Below, piece by piece: positions 1 to 13,900 of a stretch of 64,000 bases of DNA (positions are counted from its first letter, which is position 1; every line of letters begins with the position of its first letter). The notes beneath the pieces were generated by a model. That model made no database searches and was not told where the DNA came from. It saw only the letters and a program-made list of their open reading frames with translations. Source of the DNA: Trissonchulus latispiculum (taxonomy: Eukaryota; Nematoda; Enoplea; Enoplida; Ironidae); contig JASAND010023114.1 in the NCBI GenBank assembly GCA_030248195.1, positions 1 through 64,000 of the forward strand. Reading direction: 5' to 3'. A program made the position numbers and the translations under genes.

Positions 1-385
1 ACTTAGGCAATTTTGGGGCAAAAATTAAAATTTTCAAAAGTGGTCAAATTTGGTACCAAATGAAAGCCCGCATCGAACTGAGCAACTTTTGTCATAGAAG
101 TGCGTACCTAAAGTGGCTGTAGAGGCCGGTGGTGGGGTGGGGTGGGGACTTGGGCGATTTTGGGTCAAAAATTAAAATTTTCAAAAGTGGTCAAATTTGG
201 TACCAAATGAAAGCCCGCATCGAACTGAGCAACTTTTGTCATAGAAGTGCGTACCTAAAGTGGCTGTAGAGGGCCGTGGTGGGGTGGGGACTTAGGCGAC
301 TTTGGGTCAAAAATTAAAATTTTCAAAAGTGGTCAAATTTCGAGTCAAATGAAGGCCCGCATCGAACTGAACAACTTTCGCCATA
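1..385. repeat. Satellite A tandem array, truncated at window start
   Basis: Just under three direct units of about 141-147 bp. Each has an AT-rich half, a shared core and a G-rich GGTGGGGTGGGG end; units begin near 1, 148 and 289. The reverse complement of the same unit forms a longer array at about 28060-29278. No coding potential is seen. The array may extend beyond the window. Confidence 0.85.
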
Positions 386-600
386 GAACCACCCACCCAA
401 ACTTGCTATGTCGGATTTATATACTTGCTTTCTCAACCGGAATTTAAACGACAGACATAGGCCCAACACACATATTATCCCCTTTTGTGCGGAGCATTTT
501 TGTTACTTGTATGATATATATAAATTATTGTCGTAGCCCTTTCGCTGCTTTCATTATCCTAGAAAAACTGCTACACTAATCAACTAATCACTTTTACGCA

Positions 601-1500
601 ATGGGCCCCAGCCATTTTCTCACCCCCCCCCCCAGAAATTTTTTGGGGGGGACGTCCCCCCAGAAAGTACTGGGGGGACATCCCTCCCAACGGGGGGGGG
701 TTGTCAACGGCCAAAAATTGGGTATTTTTAGTTTAAATTTTGCAAAATTTTTCAAAAATGTCCAAATTTTTGGCTTAAAGTGTTTATCATTGCGAGACGT
801 TCCACCTGAGCTGGAATCTGGCCTCTCGAAAAGGCAAAGGATCATCCTGTCGCGCCTACGTACCGGGAAAAGCCTGCTACTGGCCCAATACCGTAACCAA
901 ATCGACCCCATCGGCTGTCCGTCGGCCCTATGCCCTGATTGCCTAACTGAAGACGAGACACTTGAACACCTAATTTTGACTTGTCCTCAAAAGGAGCCTA
1001 CCCGGCAGAGGCTCCTGAACTGTTCTGATGGTCTGGCTGTCCTATGGAAGAACCCTTCCGGGGTCCTGGGTTTCCTTGGGGGTACCGGGCGTATCTAGCC
1101 CGGCAATATGGTTTCCTCAACCGCCTGGCCACAAGGATGATGATGATGATGATCATTGCGAGAACTACACGTTTTTTGCTAATTTCAAATTTTTACTTTT
1201 TTTGAGGCAAAATTTTCAAAATTTAGAGGGTGGGGTCTGGAAATGGGTGGGTGGGGTCTGGGATTTGGCCATTTGGGGCTGGGGTCTGCCTCCAAAATTT
1301 CGAGGGGGGTCGTGGGGGATCTAAAAAGGGCCCCCCCAAAATTCCGGGGGAGGGGGGCCCCAACCCAAATCCCCGTTACACCTATGGTCGGCACTTTTCC
1401 ATTTTGGGGGAGGGGGTGCTTCATGTGTCATTTCCCCCCGCATCGATGGGGGGCTCACCCAAAATGGGGGCATTTTGCTACCAAAGTTTTTCAAATTTTG
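601..1500. repeat. G/C-homopolymer-rich nonautonomous repeat sequence
   Basis: Two blocks, about 601-775 and 1165-1500, carry long runs of C or G between T-rich stretches. They resemble other blocks at 6120-6870, 36300-36640, 57022-57412 and 61640-61930. A truncated LINE (798-1151) separates the two blocks. The ORFs that cross this sequence on both strands are low-complexity translations. Ends are not defined here. From 1500 to 1970 I see only AT-rich sequence with no recognisable feature. Confidence 0.5.
798..1151 (+). mobile_element. 5'-truncated non-LTR retrotransposon, RT C-terminus
   Basis: The translated piece ends with a Cys/His region of the type ALCPDC...EHLILTCP followed by a terminal VLGFLGGTGRI, which is typical of the C-terminus of Jockey/R1-like LINE ORFs. 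A short 3' end finishes in a GAT repeat. A 12-bp direct repeat flanks it, at 786-797 and 1152-1163 (ATCATTGCGAGA), as expected for target-primed insertion. Only the last ~100 codons are present, so it is dead on arrival. Confidence 0.75.
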
Positions 1501-1970
1501 CGAGAAATCGATTTTAGGTGTTTTTAAGCTAAACTAGCAAAACTGAAAAATCCGGCGAAGCAGGAAATTTTTTCTTAAATTTAGGGTAAAATTGGTAAGT
1601 TTGACAAGTAACAGCTTATGGGGAAAGGTCTTCATTTATGAGGGGGAGGTCGCCAAATGGTGAGCGAAACCACTAGCGATAAGCTTGGGCCTTATACCGA
1701 CCCCCCCCAAAACCCTCAAGCCCAGCCAACCCCAACCTAAATGCTTGAAATTTTTTTGCCAGATGGAAATTTTTCAAAAAATTACCAAAAATTAGGCAAG
1801 AATTGCAAAAGTTCGCAATAATATGAGAAAAATCGCTGACATTCCTCATTACTCAAAGAATTCTGAATTTTTTCAACCATTTTCACCCTAAATTTTCATC
1901 AAGGTTTTTGAATTTGCACAGATTGAAAAAGACCGTGTTTTGTTTTGACGTTTAGACTGCGTAATCAGTC

Positions 1971-4900
1971 ATGCTTCCAGCAGCTGCATCGGTTTATGCC
2001 CAGGAGTTAGAACAAGATCCTTTCGACCCTGAAGATTTTGTTGAACGTCTGGCTTGGCGTCTTACTGGCGGTGACGCTCCTGACCCTGTTAATTTACACA
2101 AAAGTTTGGAAGAAGAAATTCAGAGCTTGCAGTTGCTTAGTGATCAGTACGAAGGAAAGATTAATCGACTGCGGACGCAGTGTATGGAGGAAGACGAAGA
2201 ATTTTATGTCACCTTGGATAGGCTGCAGGTGGGCATATATTAGGGATGCACCGGGGCCCAGCCCCGGCCCCGGTGGTCAGGCCACGGTTCCGACCGGGGC
2301 CAACAAATTACCAAAATTTTGGAAATTTTTGAATTTTGACTTTTGAATTCCAAATTTTGAATTTGGAAATTGACCAAAATTTTGAAATTTTGAAAGCCAA
2401 CAATGATACAAATCGTTTAGTTTCCCACTGATTTGAGTGAAAACAACGATAACCCTGGGTCCTAACCCTAGCCTTGCGGTCCTCTGGGAAAGCCTCAGGA
2501 GGTCCTTGCCTTTCTCAGAGAATGCGGCCGCCGCCGTCCTGGAGGTGTCCGGGCCGATTAAATCTGTATTCAGGTGGCTGGAAGCATCAACAACAACAAC
2601 AAAACAACGATAGTAACGTTTGTATATCAGAAAGTATATATTGCAAAATTTGAATTTTCAAGAAAATTTTTGAAAATTTTCTATTTGGACTCCCAATTTC
2701 CAGGCGTCCCCGGCCCCGGTACCGGGGCCAAGGTTGCTAGGTTTGCTAGGTTGATACGGGGTATCCGGATACAGATAACGGTAACTTCACGCACATACTA
2801 AACTCGATGTGCTCTACAATTTGCGCATGAAATCTGCGCTGGATTTTGCACAGCTTCTGCGCAGCTTATTTTACACTGCCTCCTGGGACTTTTGACACAT
2901 ATATAGGGATCGCTGCCGCGACCCTATGATATATCTATCTATCATGGGGCAGCTCGGAGAGCGCCCCATAATATGAGCCAAAAAGGTACATTGCGTGTTT
3001 TCAAAATGCTTAATTAGGCATAACTAATTAACGGTAAGGAATTAAGAGCTAATATTTACATTTTCGAAATCTCCAGGCCAAGAGCTTTCGAATGATACCA
3101 AACTTGCCCGGAAAAAATGAACTTTGAAAATTTTCACTTTTCAGACCTACTTTCTAAGTGGGGTTTTTTTTCTCCAATGTTTCTCCTTTACGCTTTTGGT
3201 ACATTTTCTAGCACGCTGATTTTTCACATGTCGTATGGTGGCAACCTTTACCTATTATTATCTTGTTAACCAAACCATGAACCTGTTCACTATTGATTAT
3301 TTTGGCCCAATTCGGCTCCTAGCGATTTTTACAGACTGTCAAACATAGGGTCGCGAAGCGTTTGGACTTAGAAATTTTTCGAGGCCCCAACACAGAAAAT
3401 TGCCAAAAAGTCGTCTAAAATGGCGTTTTTCGGCCATTTGGTGGTGCGCATATCATGAGGGTGCGCGGAGCGCCCCTCATAATATGAGCTATAAAGGCAC
3501 TTTGCGGATTAGGGAAACTGTTAATTAGCCATAACTAATTAACGGTAGGGAGTTGAGAGCTAAAGTTTACATTTTTGAAATCTCCAGGCCAAGAGCTTTC
3601 GAATGATACCAAACTTGTCCGGAAAAAATGAACTTTGAAAAAATCGACTTTTTGATACAAGTTTAAAAGGGGTTTTTTTTTCTCTGTATCGACCACTTTT
3701 ATAGGGCGATTTTTGCGCACACCGATTTTTCAAACAGCCCATAGGAACAATTTTTCTATACTAATTTTTGATTATCTAGGTTATGGTCCAGATCAAGTTT
3801 ATGTTTGATTTCCGAATTTCGCTCTGGGTCGATTTTTACAGATGGTCAAAGATGGAAAAATCGACGTTTGGACTTTGAAATTTTTCGAGGTCCCAACACA
3901 GAAAATTGTCAAAAAGTCGTCTAAAATAGCATTTTTTGGCCATTTGGTGGTGCGCATATATAGTAAATCGGGGTCGCTGAAAACGATGAGCATACTGCCG
4001 AAACCGATGGATGTGACCCTCAGGCCCCATGGCGCCCGTGGTTCCTCGCCCAGGGTCAAAGTTGGGAAAAGTCCGTAAAAACGGCTATTTTCGGCCATTT
4101 GGTGGTGCCCATATATAGTAAATCGGGGTCGCTGAACACGATGAGCATACTGCCGAAACCGCCCGAAGTGACCACTGGTCAGCGTGGCCCCGTGGCACCT
4201 CGCCCAGGGTCAAAGTTAGGGTCAAAGTTTGGAAAAGTCACTAAAACAGCGTTTTTCGGGGTTTTGGTTGGGGCATATATAGTAAATCGACTACGCTCGT
4301 TTCAATGAGCATATTTTCAGACCCGACGGAAGTGACCACTGGTCACTATGGTCTAGGTGGCCTACTGACCAGTGGTCAAACCCCCTAAAACAGCGTTTTT
4401 CGGGGTTTCGATTGGGGGCATATATAGTAAATCGACTACGCTCGTTTCAATGAGCATATTTTCAGAACCGACGGAAGTGACCACTGGTCACTATGGTCTA
4501 GGTGGCCTATTGACCAGTGGTCAAACCCCCTAAAACAGCGTTTTTCGGGGTTTCGATTGGGGGCATATATAGTAAATCGACTACGCTCGTTTCAATGAGC
4601 ATATTTTCAGACCCGTCGGAAGTGACCACTGGTCACTATGGTCTAGGTGACCTATTAACCGGTGGTCAAACCCCATAAAACAGCGTTTTTCGGGGTCTCG
4701 GTTGAGGGATATATAGTAAATCGACTACGCTCGTTTCAATGAGCATATTTTCAGAACCGACGGAAGTGACCACTGGTCACTATGGTCTAGGTGGCCTATT
4801 GACCAGTGGTCAAACCCCATAAAACAGCGTTTTTCGGGGTTTCGGTTGGGGGCATATATAGTAAATCGACTACGCTAGTTTCAATGAGCATATTTTCAGA

Positions 4901-7900
4901 CCCGACGGAAGTGACCACTGGTCACTATGGTATAGGTGGCCTATTGACCAGTGGTCAAACCCCCTAAAACAGCGTTTTTCGAGGTTTTGGTTGGGGGCAT
5001 ATATAGTAAATCGACTACGCTAGTTTCAATGAGCATATTTTCAAACCCGACAGAAGTGACCACTGGTCACTATGGTCTAGGTGGCCTATTGACCAGTGGT
5101 CAAACCCCCTAAAACAGCGTTTTTCGGAATTTTGGTTCGGGGCATATATAGTAAATCGTCTACGCTCGTTTCAATGAGCATATTTTCAGAACCGACGGAA
5201 GTGACCACTGGTCAGCATGGTCAAGGTGGTAAAAAAAGGTAAAGGTGACCCCTGGAGAATATCTCCATCCCTGCTTCAGGGACTAGGGGTGCCGGTGCTC
5301 ATCTCCGGATACACAGCCGTAGAGCCAGGAGTGTCACCTCAAATGATGACTACATCCGTGGAAGGGGGGCCGGCCCTTCAAGGCTTTAAGCCCTACACGG
5401 ACTCCTGTTACCTTCCCACAATAGTGGTACCCATTTACCGACCAATTAAGGATGGATAGCTGGGTTGGCTAGAGCTCACGGCGAACCGATATGTGCTTAG
5501 TCCCTTGCTCAAGGGGATTTGTGAAAGCCTTGTGGTAGCGGGGATTCGAACCTCGGACTATCGGGTCCGAAGTCGAACGCCTTAACCACTCGGCCGGCAC
5601 GGCACGTCTAGGTGGCCTATTGACCAGTGGTCAAACCCGCTAAAACAGCGATTTTCGAGGATTTGGTTGGGGGCATATATAGTAAATCGACTACGCTAGT
5701 TTCAATGAGCATATTTTCAGACCCGACGGAAGTGACCACTGGTCACTATGGTCTAGGTGGCCTATTGACCAGTGGTCAAACCCCCTAAAACAGCGTTTTT
5801 CGGGGTTTTGGTTGGGGGCGTATATAGTAAATTGTCTACGCTCGTTTCAGTGAGCATATTTTCAGAACCGACGGAAGTGACCACTGGTCACTATGGTCTA
5901 GGTGGCCTATTGACCAGTGGTCAAACCCCCTAAAACAGCGTTTTTCGGGGTTTTGGTTGGGGGCATATATATATAGTAAATTGTCTACGCTCGTTTCAAT
6001 GAGCATATTTTCAGACCCGACAGAAGTAACCACTGGTCACTATGGTCTAGGTGGCCTATTGACCAGTGGTCAAACCCCCGAAGACAGTGGTTATTGTTTG
6101 GAATAGAGAATCTTCTGGGTGCAGTGGCGTAGATACAAAAAATTTTCAGGGGGGCGGTTTGTACCGAAGTCTGGGGGGGGGGGTAAATTTTTTATTTTTT
6201 GCTCAGTGTACATTGAACTTCAATGTATGAACACTACGCACAAAATTTTTATAAGGTTCTAAGCTAAAATCTATTGTAACCGAAAGCGGTATGCTAAAAT
6301 CCAAAAAGGGGGGTCTGGGGGGCGGAGCCCCCCAGAAGTTGAGAAAATTTTTCAATTTTGCTATTAAAACGCTATTGAAACATTGAATTCTTTGCATTGT
6401 ATATTATCAATTGCCAAACCAAATTTTGTAGTTTAATTTGCTATATATTTGCCACTTCTACAATCTCGTACGAAAACTCAGATTGGATGCTCCCATCATG
6501 AGAACAGGGTATTCCAAGCAGCACATTTCCAGTATCCACCATTTAAGGCAATCATGTTTGCAATAATGCACCTAATAAAACTACAAACCTGGCAAAGCAA
6601 AGTAAAGTAAAGCAAACTAGTAAAGGTTTAGTTATATATAGTATACTAATAACTAAGTCGCGCCGAAGGCGCGAAAATTTTTGAATGAAGTACAAATGCA
6701 CTAATTTTTGGGGCATTTTTGTACAATTTCTTTGCGTTTATAGTAAATTTAAAAGCTTTTAAATAGTAAATTTAAAATTTTTCTTCTGGCCAATTTTTGT
6801 CAGGGGGGCAAAGCCATTTCGGGAGGGGGGCGGCCCCCCCCCCCGCCCCCCCCGCCCCCCCCCTATCTACGCTAGTGTCTGGGAGTAATAAATTGCAGAC
6901 TACTTCTGCCTAAGAGCAGCGCTCCCAAAAATTGGAAGAAGGACAAGTAGGAAAAATGCTCCTTGCAGTCGCATGTAAAATGCAATATGAGCTATGATGG
7001 TCAACATTAAAATATGTCAAGGACAAGATTTAAAACGTCTAATATGAGCCAGCATCTAAATCGGTAAAGGACAAGCTGTAACTGGCTAATATGAGCCGCC
7101 ACGTTTCTCTTGGGCTCATATTGACGCGAGGATACTAAGTTGAGTTAACTATTTTTCACTTTTCAAATTCGCATGTACACGTAATTGTCATTACATACGT
7201 CTGGTCTTGATACAATAAGTAAAGTCAAGTGGGAGCACACATCAAAGTTTTACACATCAGCTGTGTATTTTATTGTATAAGTGCTGTGTACAGTAAGCCG
7301 GTACTGAAGACTTGAAGAATACCGGTTTACTGGAGCTTTATGCATTTGTATCTAAAGTCTGACCAAAAATTCTTGGAACCGAAATGTGAGCGGCTGTCCT
7401 GAGTTATCATTTGAAGGTAGCCTATACAATGTATATATTTTTCGAATCCTCAGGAACCCGAGATTTCGAAAATCCGAAAAATTCCAAAATTCCGGATTTC
7501 ATTCACGGAAAATTTAAAATTTTTAGTTTTTCGCCAAATTTTTATCGCAATCAAAATTTGGTTCACACAGTCGAATAGAGCTGGTCGCGCTACACATTTT
7601 TGCTCTTAGCAGCTTTTCACAAAAATGCACCCAATTTCCGGAATTCCGGGTTTTCTAAATTACCGGATTTTAAAAATTTCCTCCAATACCCTCAAGATGG
7701 GTATCATTCGAAAGCTCTTATCGAGCTGAACAACTTTTGTAATAGAACAAACTCGTGAAAATGCACTCAATTCCCGCAATTCGCGAAAACCGGATTTTCC
7801 GGATTTTAAAAATTTTCTCCAATACCCACAACATGGGTATCATTCGAGAGCTCTTGATGAGCTGAACATATCTTGTAATAGAACCAATGTCTGAAAATGC

Positions 7901-10900
7901 ACCTAAATCCCGGAATTCACAAATTCGGATTTCACTCTAGCTTGGAAATGTTTCGTGAATTCCGAGAACTGGGCTCATTTCTGCAAGTTAGTTCTATTAC
8001 AAGATTTGTTCAGCTCATCAAGAGCTCTCGAATGATACCCATATTGTGGGTATTGGAGAAAATTTTTAAAATCCGGAAAATCCGGTTTTCTCGAATTCCG
8101 GGAATTGTGTGCATTTTCACGAGTTCGTTCTATTACAAAAGTTGTTCAGCCCGATAAGAGCTTTCGAATGATACCCATCTCGTGGGTATTGGAGGAAATT
8201 TTTAAAATCCGGTAATTTATTAAACCCGGATTTCCGGAAATTGGGTGTATTTTCGTGAAAAGCTTCTAAGAGCAAAATTGTGTAGCAGGACCGTCTCTAA
8301 TCGACTGTGAGAACCAAATTTTGATTGCGATAAAAATTGGGCGAAAACCCAAAAATTTTAAATTTTCCGTGAATGAATTCCGGAATTTCGGATTTTTTCG
8401 AATTTTCGAAATCTCGGGTTCCTGAGGATTCGAAAAATATATACATTGTATAGGCTACCTTCAAATGATAACTCAGGACAGCCGCTCACATTTCGGTTCC
8501 AAGAATTTTTGGTCAGACTTTAGTTTGCAGTGTGTGTCTATGATTTAGAAAACTGGTATATACCAAATGTATATGCCACTTAATTCAACTTTAAAGGGGA
8601 GAACTTTAGCTGCTTAAAGTGTTCACATATATATATACCTTAAATACGGTGTTTGAGCTAGTGAAATTAGATTCAGACAGGATACCTATAACCAAACATT
8701 ATATGAAGCTAATGACATTACGCAAGACGGTGAGGATTTTTTCAGACTTGGGATTGGGAATAAAAGTAAAGAGTCTGTAGGCAAGATGGTAAGAGGTCGT
8801 CGTGATGTCAAGCCGTTGAAACCACGGCAGCGAGCGTCAATATGAGCCCAAGAGAAACGTGGCGGCTCATATTAGCCAGTTACAGCTTGTCCTTTACCGA
8901 TTTAGATGCTGGCTCATATTAGACGTTTTAAATCTTGTCCTTGACATATTTAAATGTTGACCATCATAGCTCATATTGCATTTTACATGCAACTGCAAGG
9001 AGCATTTTTCCTACTTGTATAGTAAATCGGGGTCGCTGAAAACGATGAGCATATCGCCGAAACCGACGGATGTGACCCTCGGGCTGCATGGCGCCCGTGG
9101 TTCCTCGCCCAGGGTCAAAGTGAGGAAAAGTCGCTAAAAACGACTATTTTTGGCCTTTCTGGAGCAGCCATATATAGTAAATCGGGGTCGCTGAACACGA
9201 TAGGCATGTTTGCTTCTCCGTGTGGTGCCGCTATTGCGCTGCACTGCGATGCGGCAGCCGCAGCGACGCTGCAGGTGCAGCACCGTACAGCACGCCCTGT
9301 AACTTGCAATAGACAAGTTGTAACTGCCTGAAAGCTTGCCCTTATATAGTAAATCAGGGTCGCTGAACACGATGAGAGTATCCTCGTCGCTGTGCGGCGC
9401 TGCTATCGTGCTGCGCTGCGGCGCTGCAGGTGCAGCACCGTACAGCACGCCCTGTAACTTGCAATAGACAACTTGTAACTGCCTGAAAGCTTGCCCTTAT
9501 ATAGTAAATCGGGGTCGCTGAACACGATGAGAGTATCCTCGTCGCTGTGCGGCGCTGCTATCGTGCTGCGCTGCGGCGCAACAGGTGCAGCACCGTGCAG
9601 CACGCTCTGTAACTTGAAATAGACAACTTGTAACTGCCTGAAGGCTTGCCCTTATATAGTAAATCGGGGTCGCTGAACACGATGAGAGTATCATCGTCGC
9701 TGTGCGGTGCTGCTATCGTGCTGCGCTGCGGCGCTGCAGCCGCAGCACCGTGCAGCACGCCCTGTAACTTGAAATGGACAAGTTGAAACTGCCTGAAAGC
9801 TTGCCCTTATATTGTAAGTCGGGGTCGCTGAACACGATGAGAGTATCCTCGTCGCTGTGCGGTGCTGCTATCATGCTGCGCGGCGGCGCTGCAGGTGCAG
9901 CACGCCCTGTAACTTGAAATAGACAAGTTTAAACTGCCTGAAAGCTTGCCCTTATATAGTAAATCGGGGTCGCTGAACACGATGAGAGTATCATCGTCGC
10001 TGTGCGGTGCTGCTATCGTGCTGCGCTGCGGCGCTGCAGCCGCAGCACCGTGCAGCACGCCCTGTAACTTGAAATGGACAAGTTGAAACTGCCTGAAAGC
10101 TTGCCCTTATATAGTAAGTCGGGGTCGCTGAACACGATGAGAGTATCATCGTCGCTGTGCGGTGCTGCTATCGTGCGGCGCTGCAGCCGCAGCACGCTCT
10201 GTAACGGGAAATCGACAAGTTGAAACTGCCTGAAAGCTTGCCCTTATATAGTAAGTCGGGGTCGCTGAACACGATGATAGTATCCTCGTCGCTGTGCGGT
10301 GCTGCTATCGTGCTGCGTTGCGGCGCTGCAGCCGCAGCACGCTCTGTAACTTGAAATAGACAAGTTGAAACTGCCTGAAAGCTTGCCCTAATATAGTAAA
10401 TCGGGGTCGCTGAACACGATGAGCATATTGTCGACGCCGTATCTCATCTGGTTCAACTGGTTCAACCGTGAACCAGTTCCTGGTTCAAGTTGCTGGGGTA
10501 GCATTTAGTTTAACAGTATGCGTTAATGTTATGGTCAATAAACCATATTAACACATTACACATTCCCTCATTCCCAAAAATGAAATAGGACAAGTAGGAA
10601 AAATGCTCCTTGCAGTCGCATGAAAAATACAATATGAGCCAGAAGGACAGCATTCAATTCGGGAAAAGACAAGATTTAAAATGTATAATATGAGCCAGCA
10701 TTTACTTATGTAAAGGACAAGATTTAAAGTTTAATATGAGTAGTTCCTCTCTATCTTCGTCGTGTTTTGCTCATATGATTCTGATAGAGCATTCAGTCAG
10801 ACATATACTTTATTGAATACACCAGATCTGTGACAGAAGCTAATGGTATGACAGCTAGCTAATGGTATATGCTGGCTGCAATGACAAAAAGGACTTGCTG

Positions 10901-13900
10901 AAAAGTGCGTTGTGTAAAAATACCCCAGATTATGGTTACGTAAATATAATACGTAATTACGTATACGTATAAATAGTGTGATACTATCAATAGTCTAAGT
11001 AGCATGTTAAGTTACTCTGTGCAGGCTCCTGGGGGGGGGGGGCTCTGAGCAATGTCTATTTTTTACACTTACTCTAATTTTGTACGTTGGCATCGATTAA
11101 GTTGCGTACACAACATCGTTCCCAAGGCGTCAATATGAGCCCGAGAAAGGGAGCTGCTCATATTAAACTTTTAAATCTTGTCCTTTACATAAGTAAATGC
11201 TGGCTCATATTGTCATATTATACATTTTAAATCTTGTCTTTTCCCGAATTGAATGCTGTCCTTCTGGCTCATATTGTATTTTTCATGCGACTGCAAGGAG
11301 CATTTTTCCTACTTGTCTATAATGTATGTCTATAATGTATAATGTACGTATATAGCCAGTTTATTTTTTCATATTTCAGGCTGAGAACGTTGATGCATTT
11401 GAACACCTACAGAAGCTGGGCAACAAAATAAACGTTGTATCAGCTCAGGTTGTTCATTTGGGTGATCAGTTGCAGTCCGTCAATGCCCCCAGAGCTCGGG
11501 CCTATGAAGCCCTTCAGCTGATGCGATACTTCAACGAGTTCCTGTCTGATCAACCGTTGGAATCAGAAATATTTAGCGATCCAGATCATCTGCTGGAGGC
11601 CGGCGATGTGATTCACAAACTCTATACCATTGCTCAAGAATTGTCTTCTGAGAAGTTTGGTGCTGTTCAGGTCTGTTGCTACAGATTGATTGTGTATACT
11701 GTTTTTGCGCGCGTAAACGTTCTAAAGTCGGACACAAAAATGTGTGTACAAAGTCTGTAAGGCCTCCAGTGGCGCACATAGAAAATTTTTTCTGGGGGGG
11801 CGGACCTCAAAAAAATTGGGGGGTCTGAGGGGCGAGGCTCACCAGAAGTTGAAAAATTTTTGAAAAACAAGGTTGAAAATGGAAAAATAAGCGTAAATTA
11901 AGGAAAAGTCTAATAAATTTCGCGCCGAAGGCTTTAAAATGTTAAAAAAAGTCGTTATAAAAGGGTAAATTAAGCAAAAATGAAGTAAATTTCGCGCCGA
12001 GGGCGCGAAATTTTTTGAAATTTTATGTCCGCGCTGCGCGCGGACAATGAAATTTTTCCTTTACGTCTGGTTTGGGGGGGTGCGGCCGCCCCCCCCCCTA
12101 AGTGCGCCCCTGAAGGCCTCCAGTGAACTAAATATACGTCGTAACCCCCATAAAACCATATATTTTCGGAATCCTTGCAGCGAGACAAATATTTTTATCA
12201 AATTTAAAATTTTTTAAAATATCAAAAATTTTAAAATATATATATATCGGTTTTTCGTGGATTTTTTTCGGATCGTTCAAGCTATTCAGCTCATTTCTTC
12301 AGAAAAATTTTCCCATCCGAAGACACAGCGATTGACACAAGAACGAAAAAAATCGGTTGAGAAATAAGCATTTTATTCCAAAAATTCGTTTTTCCATTTT
12401 CTTTGAAGTTTGCCGCTTTTTGCAGCTTTGACTGGTTATTACTCGCGACTGGCTCAACGGACAAATTTATCGATTAGATTTCCTGGGCCGCCTAGGCGTC
12501 CGCTTTCACCTGATATGTGTGTTATTTCAAATTTTGAAAGTAGATTTTTTTAAAAAATACCACTTTTTGACCAAAAATTTCGGCAACGCAAATTTAGCAA
12601 AAGTGAGTAAAAATAAATCATAAAGTTCAAGCTGAGCTGAATCCAATGATATAAAGGTTTTGTTGTTGCGAGTTATATTGCGCCAGCAATGAATTTTAAA
12701 CCACATCCCTTATTTCAGCTGGTTTTGCTTAGTTTACACTGCTTCAGTTAAATCACGGCGGCAACATCAAAGAGAGCCAAAAACCAGCTGAAATATATAA
12801 GGGATATTGTTTAAAAATTCATTGCTGGCGCAATATAAGCTGCAACAACAAAACCTTTATATCGTTGGATTCAGCTCAGCTTGAACTTTATGATTATGTT
12901 ATTTTTACTCACTTTTGCTAAATTTGCTTTGCCGAAATTTTTGGTCAAAAAGTGGTATTTTTCAAAAAATCTACTTTCAAAATTTGAAATACCACACATA
13001 TCAGGTGAAAGCGGACGCCTAGGCGGTCCTGAAAATCTAATCGATAAATTTTTCTGTTGAACGAGTCGCGAGTATTAACCAGTCAAAGCTACAAACGGCG
13101 GTAAACTTCAAAGAAAATGGAAAAACGAATTTTTGGAATAAAATGCTTATTTCTCAACCGATTTTTTTCCGTTCTTGTGTCAGTCGACGCGTCTTCGGAT
13201 GGGGCAATTTTTCTGAAGGAATGAGCTGAATAGCTTGAACGGTCCGAAAAAATTCCCCGAAAAACCGATATTCGTCTCGTGCAATGATTCCGAAAATACA
13301 TAGTTTTATGGGGTTACGACGTATATTTAGTTCACTGGAGGCCTTACAGATTTTGTACACACATTTTTGTGTCAGACTAGTTTATATAACTGCTGTTATC
13401 AGTCTTCCATGCATGAGATTCATAATTTTGCCTGTTTGTTTATTCTGTCTGGGTTTTCATTTTTAGAATAGAATTACTTTCCAGTACGAAGATATTGAAC
13501 GGCGATTGATAGAAGAATTCGTTCGAGTGTACCGTTTGGGTCAAAAAGGGAAAATGAAGCAGATCGCTCATGTGATCTCACCGTTCAAAGGTTTATCCCT
13601 TATGCTGGAAGCTTTTATGGAATTTTGGGCTTACGTTTACGTATATAAACATTAGCACGTGATGTGGTTTTGTTTTTGACTGTTGTGTGAGTGCCACTAA
13701 CTTAATTTACAAGCAATTGTCATTTGTAGGATATTCGCAGTGTTTGGATACGTTCGTTGAGCATTGTCAAATTGGCGCTTATCGATCGCAAGACATTTTT
13801 ATGGATGTATTGACGCTGTGCGAAAAAACTCATGAGCTCATACGAGAAATCTTTCCCAGTCCTGAGCAGGTCATGGCAAAGCTGGTCTTGAATATTTTTC

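Noticed and set aside
5530..5606. A tRNA gene on the - strand
   Set aside because: A and B boxes and a TCG-like anticodon loop are present, but the anticodon and acceptor stems pair poorly and the sequence continues into a ~280-nt body with a tail, so it is a SINE head.
9115..10195. Repeated - strand ORFs sharing LIVFSDPDLLY
   Set aside because: They are translations of satellite C units; unit length variation breaks the frame and no start context is consistent.
3950..10430. CRISPR-like array
   Set aside because: Units are uniform direct repeats with no unique spacers, in a spliced eukaryotic genome.
9019..10430. Hammerhead ribozyme in satellite C
   Set aside because: CGATGAG looked suggestive, but the CTGANGA and GAAA core boxes with flanking helices are absent on both strands.
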